From Mucilaginibacter saanensis (GTDB taxonomy: Bacteria; Bacteroidota; Bacteroidia; Sphingobacteriales; Sphingobacteriaceae), in NCBI RefSeq assembly GCF_014200575.1, contig NZ_JACHBZ010000002.1, positions 620,001 through 684,000 of the forward strand: a DNA stretch of 64,000 nucleotides, given 5' to 3'. Of the stretch, positions 34,157 to 43,346 are shown in pieces (positions within the stretch are counted from its first letter, which is position 1; every line of letters starts with the position of its first letter). Below the pieces are notes generated by a model that was not told the origin of the DNA, did no database searches, and saw only the letters and a list, made by a program, of their open reading frames with translations. Position numbers and translations under genes: made by a program.

Positions 34157-35605
34157 ATGAAGCTTGAAAAACGCGATTATGACGCAATAATAGTTGGCTC
34201 GGGGCCAAATGGCCTGGCAGCTGCTATTTTATTACAGCAAAACGGCCTGTCGGTTTTATTGTTGGAAGGTAAAGATGAGATAGGCGGGGGGCTGCGCACA
34301 GCAGAGCTTACCTTGCCCGGTTATTTACATGATATATGCTCAGCCATACATCCTATGGCAGCAGCTTCGCCTTTTTTTGAAACATTACCTCTTGCACAGC
34401 ACGGGCTTGAATATATATATCCTGAAATAGCAGCCGCGCATCCTTTTGATGATGGCACGGCAGCTATTCTTACCAAATCAATTGAGCAAACTGCCCGGTT
34501 GCTCGGTGCCGATGAACAAGCTTATCTTAAGTTAATTGGCCCTGTAGTTGAAAACTGGCCGTTGATAGCTTTAGATGCATTAGGGCCTCTGCATTTTCCC
34601 AAACATCCGCTGGCTATGGCCCGCTTTGGTCTTGACGGACTGACATCAGCGACTTTTCTTGAAAAACGATTTAAGACCCCGGCGGCAAAAGGCTTCTTTG
34701 CGGGTATGGCGGCGCATTCTATACAACCATTAAGTAACATAGCAACCTCGGCTATCGCATTGGTGCTAACAGCTCAAGGGCATTTAGGGGGCTGGCCAGT
34801 TCCAAAAGGCGGGTCAAAACAAATTGCGGCGGCTTTGGCATCTTATTTTGTATCACTTGGAGGCAAAATTGAAACAGGTTTTTATGTGGAATCATTAAAT
34901 CAGCTTCCATCAGCCCATGCCGTATTATTTGATATTACGCCAAAGCAATTATTAAAAATTGCAGGTCATAAATTTTCATCGTTATACAAATGGCAATTGG
35001 AGCGCTATCGGTATGGAATGGGGGTTTTTAAAGTGGATTGGGCGCTGGATGCACCTATACCATTTAAGGCAGAACAAGTAAGACAAGCAGGTACTGTACA
35101 CATAGGTAATACGTTTGAAGAGATTGCCCAGGGCGAGCAGGAAATATGGAATGGTAAGCATCCGGAAAAGCCTTTTGTATTATTGGCTCAGCAAAGCCAG
35201 TTTGATGCTTCCCGCGCACCGGAGGGTAAACATACGGCCTGGGCCTACTGCCATGTTCCCAATGGATCTGAAAAGGATATGACAAATATTATTGAGCAGC
35301 AGGTAGAGCGTTTTGCACCGGGTTTCAGAGATACCATATTGGCCAAACATACCTTTAATACCGCCCAACTGGAGGCATATAATCCCAATTATATTGGCGG
35401 AGATATTAACGGCGGGGTAATTGATATCGGGCAGTTATTTACACGGCCTGTGCTGCGCTGGTCGCCATATAAAACATCGGCAAAGGGGCTTTATATATGT
35501 TCTTCCTCAACACCTCCTGGCGGCGGGGTACACGGTATGTGTGGTTACCACGCAGCAAAAAAAGTATTAAGTGATATTTTTAATATCAAAGTAAAGGCCG
35601 TTTAA
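34157..35605 (+). CDS. FAD-dependent oxidoreductase, phytoene-desaturase-like
   Basis: A 482-residue flavoprotein. The dinucleotide-binding motif is right at the start: I-I-V-G-S-G-P-N-G-L-A-A-A, followed by L-L-L-E-G-K-D-E-I-G-G-G-L-R-T, the CrtI/NAD(P)-binding Rossmann form. A second flavin contact lies near the C-terminus: G-L-Y-I-C-S-S-S-T-P-P-G-G-G-V-H-G-M-C-G. The branch is broadly annotated as phytoene dehydrogenase-related (COG1233), but no carotenoid genes are near, so the substrate is unknown. It has its own promoter and ends in a palindrome that includes the stop codon. Confidence 0.82.
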   Translation: MKLEKRDYDAIIVGSGPNGLAAAILLQQNGLSVLLLEGKDEIGGGLRTAELTLPGYLHDICSAIHPMAAASPFFETLPLAQHGLEYIYPEIAAAHPFDDGTAAILTKSIEQTARLLGADEQAYLKLIGPVVENWPLIALDALGPLHFPKHPLAMARFGLDGLTSATFLEKRFKTPAAKGFFAGMAAHSIQPLSNIATSAIALVLTAQGHLGGWPVPKGGSKQIAAALASYFVSLGGKIETGFYVESLNQLPSAHAVLFDITPKQLLKIAGHKFSSLYKWQLERYRYGMGVFKVDWALDAPIPFKAEQVRQAGTVHIGNTFEEIAQGEQEIWNGKHPEKPFVLLAQQSQFDASRAPEGKHTAWAYCHVPNGSEKDMTNIIEQQVERFAPGFRDTILAKHTFNTAQLEAYNPNYIGGDINGGVIDIGQLFTRPVLRWSPYKTSAKGLYICSSSTPPGGGVHGMCGYHAAKKVLSDIFNIKVKAV

Positions 35606-35620
35606 AAACGGCCTTTACTT
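35591..35620. terminator. palindromic terminator overlapping the oxidoreductase stop
   Basis: Arms GTAAAGGCCGTTT (35591-35603) and AAACGGCCTTTAC (35606-35618) with a 2-nt centre. The stop codon TAA (35603-35605) lies in it. It sits between convergent genes, so it may act both ways; the T-run is modest. Confidence 0.6.
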
Positions 35621-35642
35621 ATTGCTTACCACTGTTAAATTG

Positions 35643-37193
35643 TTAATTCAGCTCCAGTGTTACCACCGATTTTGCGGGCAGTGAAACTACTAGTTTGTCG
35701 CCATCCTTTTTAGCACCGGAAAAATTGGTCAGGTGTATCTTGTCAGGATTACTGAAGGTATTTATATTGGTAACATTAGCCGAAGTTAATACCTGGCCAC
35801 TTACAGTTGTCCATTTAATATCTTTAAACCCAGTAGTAATAGTTATTGGATTGTGGATATCCAGATTAACAAGAGAAATATGAACCTTACCTGCAGCATC
35901 CTGCGAGGCAGAAGCATTTACAGCAGGTATTTTCTTTCCGTCAATCTCATAATCAGGTACATCTAATTTAATTGGCAGGTATTTGGCATCCTGATGTACC
36001 TTATACATATCAAATATGTAATAGGTAGGGGTAAGCACAATCTTTTCTTTATCGGTTAAGATAAGCGATTGCAACACGTTAACGGTTTGTGCTAAGGCAG
36101 CCATTTTAACCCTGTCACTGTGGTTGTTAAAGATGTTCAAGGTGGTTCCGGCTATCAGTGCATCGCGCAGGCTGTTTTGCTGGTACAGAAAACCAGGATT
36201 GGTACCAGGTTCAGCATCCGTCCAAACACCCCATTCATCAACTATCAGAGCTACGCGTTTTTCCGGGTCATATTTATCCATAATGGCCGAATGTTTGGTA
36301 ACAAGTTCTTCCATTTTTAGGCAATTCACCATGGTATTAAAATATTCTTTTTCGCTGAACTGAGTAGCCGAACCTTTTTTACCCCAGTTACCCGTTGGTA
36401 TAGTGTAATAATGTAGTGATAAGCCATACATCATGCTTGATGGTATGTTTTTCATACATACTTCTGTCCAGTTATAATCGTCAGCATTTGGACCGCTGGC
36501 TATTTTTTTAAGCTGGGCACCCGGATAATCCTTTGCAAAAGAGGCATAACGTTTAAACTGATCAGCATAAAATTGTGGTGTCATATTACCACCGCAACCC
36601 CAACTCTCGTTGCCAACACCCCAAAAAGTAACTTTATACGGCTCCTTATGTCCGTTTTTTATCCGGCTTTGTACCACTGTACTGGTGCTGTTTGAGTTCA
36701 GATACTCAATCCATTTTGACATTTCATCAACTGTGCCGCTACCCACGTTACCGGCTATATACGGCTCGCATTTCAACAAGCTGCAAAGTTCAAGAAATTC
36801 ATGTGTGCCAAAGCTGTTATCCTCGGTAATGCCTCCCCAATTGGTGTTTACCATACGCGGGCGTTGTTCGGCAGGGCCAATGCCATCGCGCCAGTGATAT
36901 TCATCTGCAAAACATCCGCCGGGCCAGCGCAAATTCGGGATCTTGATTTTTTTCAGGGCTTCAACGACATCAAGTCTTATGCGATCTTGTTTTTTTACAG
37001 GCAGGGTTTTATCCACCCAAAAACCACCATATATACCATGGCCTAAGTGCTCGGCAAATTGCCCGTAAATGTGGCGGCTAATGGTGGTTTTTGAATCACT
37101 GCTTACAGTAAGCGTGCCTGTTTGGCTAAAACCGGGAACCGAGATAAGGCATAAGGCCACGGTACACAGGTTGATAAGTGTTTTCTTTTTCAT
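35643..37193 (-). CDS. exported alpha-L-arabinofuranosidase GH51
   Basis: A 516-residue GH51 enzyme with a signal peptide ending near G-F-S-Q (residue 24). The TIM barrel carries R-W-P-G-G-C-F-A-D near 89, acid/base E196 in W-G-V-G-N-E-S-W-G and nucleophile E320 in V-D-E-W-G-V-W. A C-terminal beta domain follows from about 400. It releases terminal alpha-L-arabinofuranose from arabinan, arabinoxylan or arabinogalactan side chains. Monocistronic, convergent with the FAD oxidoreductase. Confidence 0.92.
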   Translation of the reverse strand: MKKKTLINLCTVALCLISVPGFSQTGTLTVSSDSKTTISRHIYGQFAEHLGHGIYGGFWVDKTLPVKKQDRIRLDVVEALKKIKIPNLRWPGGCFADEYHWRDGIGPAEQRPRMVNTNWGGITEDNSFGTHEFLELCSLLKCEPYIAGNVGSGTVDEMSKWIEYLNSNSTSTVVQSRIKNGHKEPYKVTFWGVGNESWGCGGNMTPQFYADQFKRYASFAKDYPGAQLKKIASGPNADDYNWTEVCMKNIPSSMMYGLSLHYYTIPTGNWGKKGSATQFSEKEYFNTMVNCLKMEELVTKHSAIMDKYDPEKRVALIVDEWGVWTDAEPGTNPGFLYQQNSLRDALIAGTTLNIFNNHSDRVKMAALAQTVNVLQSLILTDKEKIVLTPTYYIFDMYKVHQDAKYLPIKLDVPDYEIDGKKIPAVNASASQDAAGKVHISLVNLDIHNPITITTGFKDIKWTTVSGQVLTSANVTNINTFSNPDKIHLTNFSGAKKDGDKLVVSLPAKSVVTLELN

Positions 37194-37339
37194 TGATTAT
37201 TAGGTTCTGATTTGGAATTGTAAATAAAAGAAAAAAAATTAATAAGTGTATAAACAACAAATAATAAATTTGATAAAATGAGTTTATTGTAGAAATTTAT
37301 TTAGTGTTCATGTAACAATTAATTTAAAGGAATAATGAT

Positions 37340-37924
37340 TTAAGGTTTACTTGAAGTAGTCAAAAACGCAACAAACTTATCGCTGTTGTAATCGGCCGCG
37401 CCGGTATGTTTATATACCAATTCACCATTTTTATTAAATATTAAAGTAGTAGGGATGGTGCCACCCATTATGCTGTCAGGAACAGGAGTAGCCAAGGTGT
37501 ATACTGGTAAGTTGTAGTGATGTTTTTGCATAAAACTATTAGCTTTTGCAAAGTCATTATCTACGTCTACCGTTATAAAAGCAACGTTTGGGTTGTTTTT
37601 AAATTTTGTATACAGCTGGTTAACGGAGGGCATTTCGGCAATGCAGGGTGGGCACCACGTTGCCCAAAAGTTAATGAATATTACTTTGCCTTTAAGGTCG
37701 GCAGTATTTATTATAGTTCCCTTAGTATCTCTGAAACTGATGTTAACGGAGTTTGCATGCGCTTTTTTTGAAGCTGGATCAGGTATTTCGGGCTGAAAAA
37801 AGCCAACACTCATCAGGCCCCTGATCAATAAGCTTTTGGCGTTAGGGTTTATGATCATGATACAAACAATAACAATCATGAATGCATTAACAATATGGCC
37901 TTTAGTTATTTTCCTCATTATCAT
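37340..37924 (-). CDS. membrane-anchored TlpA-like thioredoxin
   Basis: A 194-residue protein from ATG 37924; the longer reading to 37936 would start with TTG right after the previous stop. An N-terminal membrane anchor (about 10-30) is followed by a periplasmic thioredoxin fold (about 55-190) with active site W-C-P-P-C in F-W-A-T-W-C-P-P-C and the cis-Pro in G-G-T-I-P-T-T. It would reduce or oxidise thiols in the periplasm. It is the third gene of a unit with two YeeE/YedE halves, so a role in handling imported sulfur species is a fair inference. Confidence 0.85.
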   Translation of the reverse strand: MIMRKITKGHIVNAFMIVIVCIMIINPNAKSLLIRGLMSVGFFQPEIPDPASKKAHANSVNISFRDTKGTIINTADLKGKVIFINFWATWCPPCIAEMPSVNQLYTKFKNNPNVAFITVDVDNDFAKANSFMQKHHYNLPVYTLATPVPDSIMGGTIPTTLIFNKNGELVYKHTGAADYNSDKFVAFLTTSSKP

Positions 37925-37936
37925 CAATAGTAACAA

Positions 37937-38347
37937 TTAATGCGGGAGCTTGTTGCGCAGTAAACCATAAACCCAGGTACCGGCTATAGCGCTTAATAAG
38001 GTAACCGCAATTACAGCGAATCCGCTACCAATCTGGGCAAATAATGGCCCGGGACAAGCGCCTGTAATGGCCCAGCCAAGGCCGAAGATAAGCCCGCCAT
38101 AAACATTGCCCCAATGGAATTTTTTTTCCGGTATCAATATATCTTCACGGGTTATGGTTTTAATCCGGAAATGTTTTATCAGTAAAACGGAAATTAAGCC
38201 TATTATAATGGCGCTACCGATAATGCCGTACATGTGAAATGCCTGGAGTCTGAACATTTCCTGTATCCGGAACCAGGATATTACTTCCGATTTAACCAGC
38301 ACAATACCAAACAGCAAGCCTGTGATGAGATATTTTATGTTGCGCAT
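37937..38347 (-). CDS. YeeE/YedE-family sulfur transporter, second half (DUF6691-like)
   Basis: A 136-residue membrane protein with about four helices and the conserved Cys motif W-A-I-T-G-A-C-P-G-P-L near residue 96. YeeE/YedE proteins import thiosulfate or related sulfur compounds through relay cysteines. Here the two halves are separate genes with a 1-nt gap, and together they match the full-length transporter. The TlpA-like gene follows at once. Confidence 0.8.
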   Translation of the reverse strand: MRNIKYLITGLLFGIVLVKSEVISWFRIQEMFRLQAFHMYGIIGSAIIIGLISVLLIKHFRIKTITREDILIPEKKFHWGNVYGGLIFGLGWAITGACPGPLFAQIGSGFAVIAVTLLSAIAGTWVYGLLRNKLPH

Positions 38348-38348
38348 A

Positions 38349-38912
38349 TTATAAATAGATAAGATAAGGTAAAATAAACCAGGTCATGACAAAACCACCT
38401 ATCATAAAACAACAGGTAGCCACCATTGATGGCCATTGCAAAGTTGAAATGCCCATGATGGCATGCCCCGATGTACAGCCACCGGCGTACCGGGTACCAA
38501 AACCTACCAGAAAACCACCTATTACTATAAAAATAAAACCCCGTAAAGTAAGTAATTGCTGAAAACTGAACACATCCTGCGGTAGCAAGCCATTAAAATC
38601 ATGAATACCCTGCTGCCTGAGCAAACTGGCGGTTTTGGGGTTAATACTAACCTGGTGATTGCCTGATAAGTATTGTGTAGCTACAAAGCCGCCCAATACA
38701 ATACCGGCTACGAAGAATAGGTTCCAGCTTTCTTTTTTCCAGTTGTATTTAAAAAACGAAATATTTGCAGGTAAACATGCTGCACAGATATGCCTTAGTG
38801 ACGATGATATGCCAAATGCTTTGTTCCCCATTATTAAGAGGATGGGTACAACAAGACCTATAAGCGGACCGGCCACGTACCAGGGCCACGGTTGTTTTAA
38901 AAATTCCATCAT
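38349..38912 (-). CDS. YeeE/YedE-family sulfur transporter, first half
   Basis: A 187-residue inner-membrane protein with about five hydrophobic segments. The conserved motif G-T-R-Y-A-G-G-C-T-S-G-H-A-I-M-G near residue 140 carries the relay Cys. Additional Cys residues lie at H-I-C-A-A-C near residue 42 and A-T-C-C near 166. It pairs with the second half just downstream. Thiosulfate or sulfane sulfur is the likely cargo by family; no sulfurtransferase or rhodanese is next to it. Confidence 0.82.
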   Translation of the reverse strand: MMEFLKQPWPWYVAGPLIGLVVPILLIMGNKAFGISSSLRHICAACLPANISFFKYNWKKESWNLFFVAGIVLGGFVATQYLSGNHQVSINPKTASLLRQQGIHDFNGLLPQDVFSFQQLLTLRGFIFIVIGGFLVGFGTRYAGGCTSGHAIMGISTLQWPSMVATCCFMIGGFVMTWFILPYLIYL

Positions 38913-38934
38913 AACTATTTACAGCTTATCATTG

Positions 38935-38942
38935 CAAATGTA
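38935..38942 (-). promoter_or_regulatory. candidate -7 promoter element of the YeeE/YedE unit
   Basis: The minus strand reads TACATTTG, an exact TAnnTTTG match, 23 nt before the start at 38912. No TTG at standard -33 spacing was found. Confidence 0.4.
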
Positions 38943-39077
38943 TTCATCGCAAATAACAATACTATAATCTGTAAGGGCTATCTGTTACGAAATAAGTAAA
39001 TTTTACTTTTTATTTGTTTTAATAAACTGTATCAATATATTTACAATAGATTATATCCTGATTAACTAAGCTCTTTG

Positions 39078-39629
39078 GTGAAAAAAATTATTGCTATACT
39101 ATTACTAAATGTACATTTGTTCAATTTGGGCGGGTACAGTTTGGTATTTAAGTATTTGATCCACCAGTCAGAAGTGCAAATAGTTAAGCAGATCTATGAA
39201 AACAAATTCGACTCAGCCAAACTTGTCGAAATAAAACTGCCCGTGCATTTACCAGGTATTCGTGATTGGGATAATTACGTTGTTGACCATGGTCAGCTGC
39301 AATTAAAGGGAGTTTATTACAACTACTTAAAGTATAAAATTACCAGGGATACGATGTCATTCATCTGTATCGCAAACAGTGTAAAAACAAGGTTGGTATC
39401 TGCCAATTTAGTTATTGCCAAAGAGATCAGTGATGTGCCTTTAAGTAAAAAGGGGCATGATTCTTCTCAGAAAAAAGTGAATACAGGTAATGAATATAGT
39501 TTCCAGGTTATGCATTATCAGTTTTCAGCATTCTCAACTATGCTTAAGATACGTACAATCCCCATATCTTACCATTTGAGTTTTCCTTTCATTGAATCGC
39601 CCGGCAAACCGCCAAATTTTACCTGCTGA
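39078..39629 (+). CDS. hypothetical exported or membrane-anchored protein (183 aa)
   Basis: No function recognised. The start chosen is GTG 39078 (G-T-G then A-A-A-A-A-A); TTG 39075 is the alternative. It has an N-terminal hydrophobic segment (I-I-A-I-L-L-L-N-V-H-L-F-N-L-G-G-Y) that could be a signal or an anchor. The rest is soluble and basic, with K-Q-I-Y-E-N-K-F-D near residue 40. It resembles a small family of uncharacterised Bacteroidota proteins I know only as 'hypothetical'. It precedes the envelope cluster with beta-barrels and a PAP2 lipoprotein. Confidence 0.55.
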   Translation: MKKIIAILLLNVHLFNLGGYSLVFKYLIHQSEVQIVKQIYENKFDSAKLVEIKLPVHLPGIRDWDNYVVDHGQLQLKGVYYNYLKYKITRDTMSFICIANSVKTRLVSANLVIAKEISDVPLSKKGHDSSQKKVNTGNEYSFQVMHYQFSAFSTMLKIRTIPISYHLSFPFIESPGKPPNFTC

Positions 39630-39892
39630 ATTGTAGTCTGTAAGTTATGCTGTTGAATTATCCTATATGCCTTAATTTAAGGCTTATGAGGTAATCAATA
39701 TGGTCAAAAACATGTATGTACTTATTTAAGCATCATGCTACGTTTATTAACCATGGCAAAGTTTATAGTCCAACAATTTTCCTTTGTATTGCTGATTAAT
39801 TATTAACTCCCTGCTTAATAGGTTGGTTATAGGTAATTAACCTTCAGTTTGTTTATAATTTCTTTATTAGCTAAAACTTTAATTAATTATAT

Positions 39893-40828
39893 ATGATGAA
39901 AATTTTATTGTTGCGTTTTTACAGATGCTGTATAGCTGTGGCTTGTTGCCTTACTATATCGCAATTTGCTGAGGCCCAAACGGATGCCGATGCGCTTATG
40001 ATCCCTAAAAATTACTTTTGTGCCGCTGGGGTATACACCCATAACAGCTGGGATCACTATTGGGAAGGAACCTTTAAACGGGATAATCTTAATTTAGGTA
40101 CAGTAAGCTCCAATGTGTATAGTTTAGGTGGGAATTATGGCTTGTCAAACACTATTAACCTGATGTTTTCTGTACCGTATGTAACCACCAATGCATCTGC
40201 CGGAACTTTGAGGGGTGAGCAAAACTTTCAGGATCTGAACGCAGCCATAAAATGGATGGCTGTTAAGGAGGAGATAGGTGCGGGATTATTCAGTTTCCAT
40301 GCTATTTTATCCGGATCAATTCCGCTGACAAATTATGAAGCTGATTATCTGCCACTCTCTATCGGTTTACATAGCAAAAACGTGGCTTTAAGGGGTTTGT
40401 TAAATTACCAAACGGGAAGGTTCTTTGTGGCAGGAGCGGGGCAATATATTCGTCGTAGTAACATTACTATTGATAGAAATTCCTATTACACCACTCAGTT
40501 AAACTATACCAATGAGGTTCAAATGCCTAACGTAACCAATTTTTTTGTAAGCTCTGGATATCGCAGCTTAAAATTTAATGCGGAGGCTGTTTTAACTAAA
40601 GTAACCACTCTTGGTGGTTTTGATATCCGGAAAAATGATATGCCTTTCCCAAGCAATAAAATGAATAGTACCATTGCGGGAGTGATATTTAAATATAGTT
40701 TGCAGGCTATTAGCGGTCTGGAGTTTACAGCTGGTGGTAATTATGTTTTGAAGGGCCGTAACGTTGGTCAAACAAGATCAGTATATGGTGGAATTTATTA
40801 CGTGTTTAGCACAAAAAAAGAAAAATAA
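39893..40828 (+). CDS. outer-membrane beta-barrel protein (311 aa)
   Basis: A 311-residue exported protein with a signal peptide ending near F-A-E-A-Q (residue 29; it has two C-C pairs). The mature chain alternates hydrophobic/polar residues in short strands, with repeated Tyr/Gly-Asn phrases. It ends in Y-G-G-I-Y-Y-V-F-S-T, a beta-barrel closing strand. Specific function unknown; related proteins are annotated as 'transporter'. It heads a three-gene unit with a PAP2/haloperoxidase-like lipoprotein and a DoxX-like membrane protein. Confidence 0.7.
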   Translation: MMKILLLRFYRCCIAVACCLTISQFAEAQTDADALMIPKNYFCAAGVYTHNSWDHYWEGTFKRDNLNLGTVSSNVYSLGGNYGLSNTINLMFSVPYVTTNASAGTLRGEQNFQDLNAAIKWMAVKEEIGAGLFSFHAILSGSIPLTNYEADYLPLSIGLHSKNVALRGLLNYQTGRFFVAGAGQYIRRSNITIDRNSYYTTQLNYTNEVQMPNVTNFFVSSGYRSLKFNAEAVLTKVTTLGGFDIRKNDMPFPSNKMNSTIAGVIFKYSLQAISGLEFTAGGNYVLKGRNVGQTRSVYGGIYYVFSTKKEK

Positions 40829-40852
40829 GCAGGTTAGTTAAAAATAAGCGAT

Positions 40853-42409
40853 ATGAAAAAAACATTACTTTATATAATCCCAACTGTTCTTTTAGGTGTA
40901 GCCATTTTTGCTTCATCATGTAAAAAGGACATTGTTGACCGTACTTTGCAATACCCTGCGCTTGCACCCACCAATATTGATCTGAATGCCGATACCTGGA
41001 AGCCGGTACTGATCACTGATTTTAGTACATTAACTGTTGCTACACCGGATGCAGTTACTTCACCGGCCTATGTAGCAGACATCAATGAAATAAAAGCATT
41101 GCAGCGTAACTTAACCGATGACCAGAAAGCAAGTATAAAATACTGGAGTGCAGGTGCTGTATTAAGATGGAACGAGATATTACGTGATTTGGTAGCCAAA
41201 CATAATGTTGCTCCTTATCAAAATCCTGATGGTACTTATCCTGCCCCAAATTCGGCTAATCCATTTAATTACCCTGAATTTCCGTTTTCAAATCCTCCGT
41301 ATGCTGCACGTGCTTATGCTTATATAAGTGCCAGTCAATATGATGCATTGATTGCAGCATGGCATTTTAAAAATCAGTATAAACGTACTGCACCGTATAA
41401 AAATGATTCTGGTGTAAAGGCGCTGGTGCCAACGTCTGATCTGCCTTCTTATCCAAGTGAAGATGCCGTAGTAGCAGGCACCACCGTTGAGATGATGAAA
41501 TTATTATTCCCAACAGAGATTGCCTACATACAGCAAAAAGCCGATGAGGAAAAACTGTACAGGATAACGGCTGGAGCAAATACCAGGGGCGAACTTAACG
41601 CAGGCGAAGCATTAGGCAAACAGGTGGCAGCCGTATTTGCTGCCCGTGCCCGCGCAGACCGCGCTGGGAAAGCGATAGGTACGCCAGATATCTGGAAGAG
41701 TTTTGAAACGATAGCAACAAGCAAGGGCGAACAATTTTGGGTTAGTTTAGAAATTCCGAAAAGGCCACCGATGTTGCCGTTGTTTTCAAAAGTTATTCCG
41801 TTTTTATTTGATACGCTAACGGTTGCCGCTATCAGGCCCGGGCCTCCTTACTTAACTAATTCTCCTGAATTTAAAAAGGAAACCGCAGAAGTATTAACCT
41901 TTAGCCAGAACAGGACACGTGACCATGAGGAGTTGGTTGCATTTTGGGCTGATGGTATTGGTACCTATACGCCTACAGGTCATTGGAATGCTATTGCTGC
42001 CGATGAATTTGTAAAACAAAAATATAGTGAAGTACGCTGGGCCCGTAACTTTGCGCTATTAAATATGGCCGAAATGGATGCTGCCATAGTTTGCTGGGAT
42101 ACCAAGTATTTTTATTTTAACCAGCGGCCTTCACAGGCAAATCCGGCAATAAAAACTTTAACAGGCTTACCTAATTTCCCGTCATATACATCAGGGCACT
42201 CCAACTTTAGCGGGGCTGCTGCAACGGTATTAACCTATTTATTACCTGACAGAGGTACCAAGTTTACTGATCTTGCAAACGATGCGGCGATGTCAAGGTT
42301 ATACGGTGCAATTCATTATCGTAGTGATTGTGAAGTAGGTTTGGTAACTGGTAACAAGGTTGGTCAATATGCTGTACAACGTGGTAAAACAGACGGGGCT
42401 GATAATTAA
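40853..42409 (+). CDS. PAP2/vanadium haloperoxidase-like lipoprotein
   Basis: A 518-residue lipoprotein (signal with lipobox ending at C23 in A-S-S-C-K-K-D). The C-terminal half carries the acid-phosphatase/vanadium haloperoxidase motifs: N-Q-R-P near residue 425, P-S-Y-T-S-G-H-S near 442 and S-R-L-Y-G-A-I-H-Y-R-S-D near 482. These ligate phosphate or vanadate. Haloperoxidase and phosphatase cannot be told apart by sight. It is 24 nt after a beta-barrel gene and 20 nt before a DoxX-like gene. Confidence 0.8.
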   Translation: MKKTLLYIIPTVLLGVAIFASSCKKDIVDRTLQYPALAPTNIDLNADTWKPVLITDFSTLTVATPDAVTSPAYVADINEIKALQRNLTDDQKASIKYWSAGAVLRWNEILRDLVAKHNVAPYQNPDGTYPAPNSANPFNYPEFPFSNPPYAARAYAYISASQYDALIAAWHFKNQYKRTAPYKNDSGVKALVPTSDLPSYPSEDAVVAGTTVEMMKLLFPTEIAYIQQKADEEKLYRITAGANTRGELNAGEALGKQVAAVFAARARADRAGKAIGTPDIWKSFETIATSKGEQFWVSLEIPKRPPMLPLFSKVIPFLFDTLTVAAIRPGPPYLTNSPEFKKETAEVLTFSQNRTRDHEELVAFWADGIGTYTPTGHWNAIAADEFVKQKYSEVRWARNFALLNMAEMDAAIVCWDTKYFYFNQRPSQANPAIKTLTGLPNFPSYTSGHSNFSGAAATVLTYLLPDRGTKFTDLANDAAMSRLYGAIHYRSDCEVGLVTGNKVGQYAVQRGKTDGADN

Positions 42410-42429
42410 TAGTATATATAATAAAATAA

Positions 42430-43245
42430 ATGTTACGTTTAAACACCGATCAAAAAGTATATTTCACGCTGCGCTTTGCCTGTGGCATGTGTTTTATAGG
42501 GCACGGTTCATTTGGAATTATTACCAAACAAATATGGTGTAATTATTTTGCGCTGGCAGGTATAGGGCATGAGCAGGCCTATCATTTGATGCCCTTTGTA
42601 GGTACCATTGATATTTTAATGGGCCTGTCTATGTTGTTTTACCCAACGCGTATAATTGCAGGTTGGCTGGTAGTGTGGGGGATAGCTACAGCCTTAATGC
42701 GACCACTATCCGGCGAGCCTTTTGCCGAATTTATTGAACGCGCCGGTAACTTTGGTGCTCCCTTTGTACTTTTATTATTGCAGGGAGGATTTAAAATTCC
42801 ATTCAGGCAGTGGTTTAGTCGTATGCCTGATGATATAACCATTGATGCGGCCACGCTAAAAACAGTTTTAAATTTTTTAAGAGTGTTGGCATTTTTACTA
42901 CTTGTTGGGCATGGTTGGCTTAATTTTATAGAAAAAGCGGGGCTTGTTAAGCAATACCATTCCATGGGTTTTCAAGATTCGGGTAAAGCGGCGCAAATAG
43001 TTGGTGTATTTGAAATTGTGGCAGCTTTTTCGGTGTTAATCCGTCCGTATAAAAATTTAATATTCATACTCATCTTCTGGAAAATAGCAAGCGAACTCTT
43101 TTATCCGCATTACGAAATGTTTGAATGGATAGAACGGGGTGGCAGTTATGGAGTGTTATTGGCTTTATGGTTTGCAGTTAAAAAAGCACCATCGGTTTTT
43201 ATTACTTCCCCATTTAAAAATATAAATAGTTTGAGAGTTAGTTGA
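42430..43245 (+). CDS. duplicated DoxX-like membrane protein (271 aa)
   Basis: A 271-residue inner-membrane protein with about eight helices that looks like two copies of a four-helix DoxX-like unit (about 1-125 and 135-265). Each copy has a G-H-G motif in its first helix (F-I-G-H-G-S near 23, L-V-G-H-G-W near 157) and an E-x2-ER-[AG]-G-x-[FY]-G stretch near its end (E-F-I-E-R-A-G-N-F-G and E-W-I-E-R-G-G-S-Y-G). This points to internal duplication and fusion. No substrate is known. It is in the same unit as the PAP2 lipoprotein and outer-membrane barrel. Confidence 0.7.
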   Translation: MLRLNTDQKVYFTLRFACGMCFIGHGSFGIITKQIWCNYFALAGIGHEQAYHLMPFVGTIDILMGLSMLFYPTRIIAGWLVVWGIATALMRPLSGEPFAEFIERAGNFGAPFVLLLLQGGFKIPFRQWFSRMPDDITIDAATLKTVLNFLRVLAFLLLVGHGWLNFIEKAGLVKQYHSMGFQDSGKAAQIVGVFEIVAAFSVLIRPYKNLIFILIFWKIASELFYPHYEMFEWIERGGSYGVLLALWFAVKKAPSVFITSPFKNINSLRVS

Positions 43246-43275
43246 TTAATATGAAATCCTGTATGAGAGCAGGTT

Positions 43276-43303
43276 AAAGTCAGGTGTAAAAGCCTGGCTT
43301 TAT
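43276..43303 (+). terminator. terminator after the DoxX-like gene
   Basis: Arms 43276-43284 (AAAGTCAGG) and 43293-43301 (CCTGGCTTT), one G-T pair, 8-nt loop, then TATTAAC. It lies about 30 nt past the stop. Confidence 0.5.
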
Positions 43304-43346
43304 TAACTTTTTTTGCATTAACCATTACAATCACTTTAAAATAATC

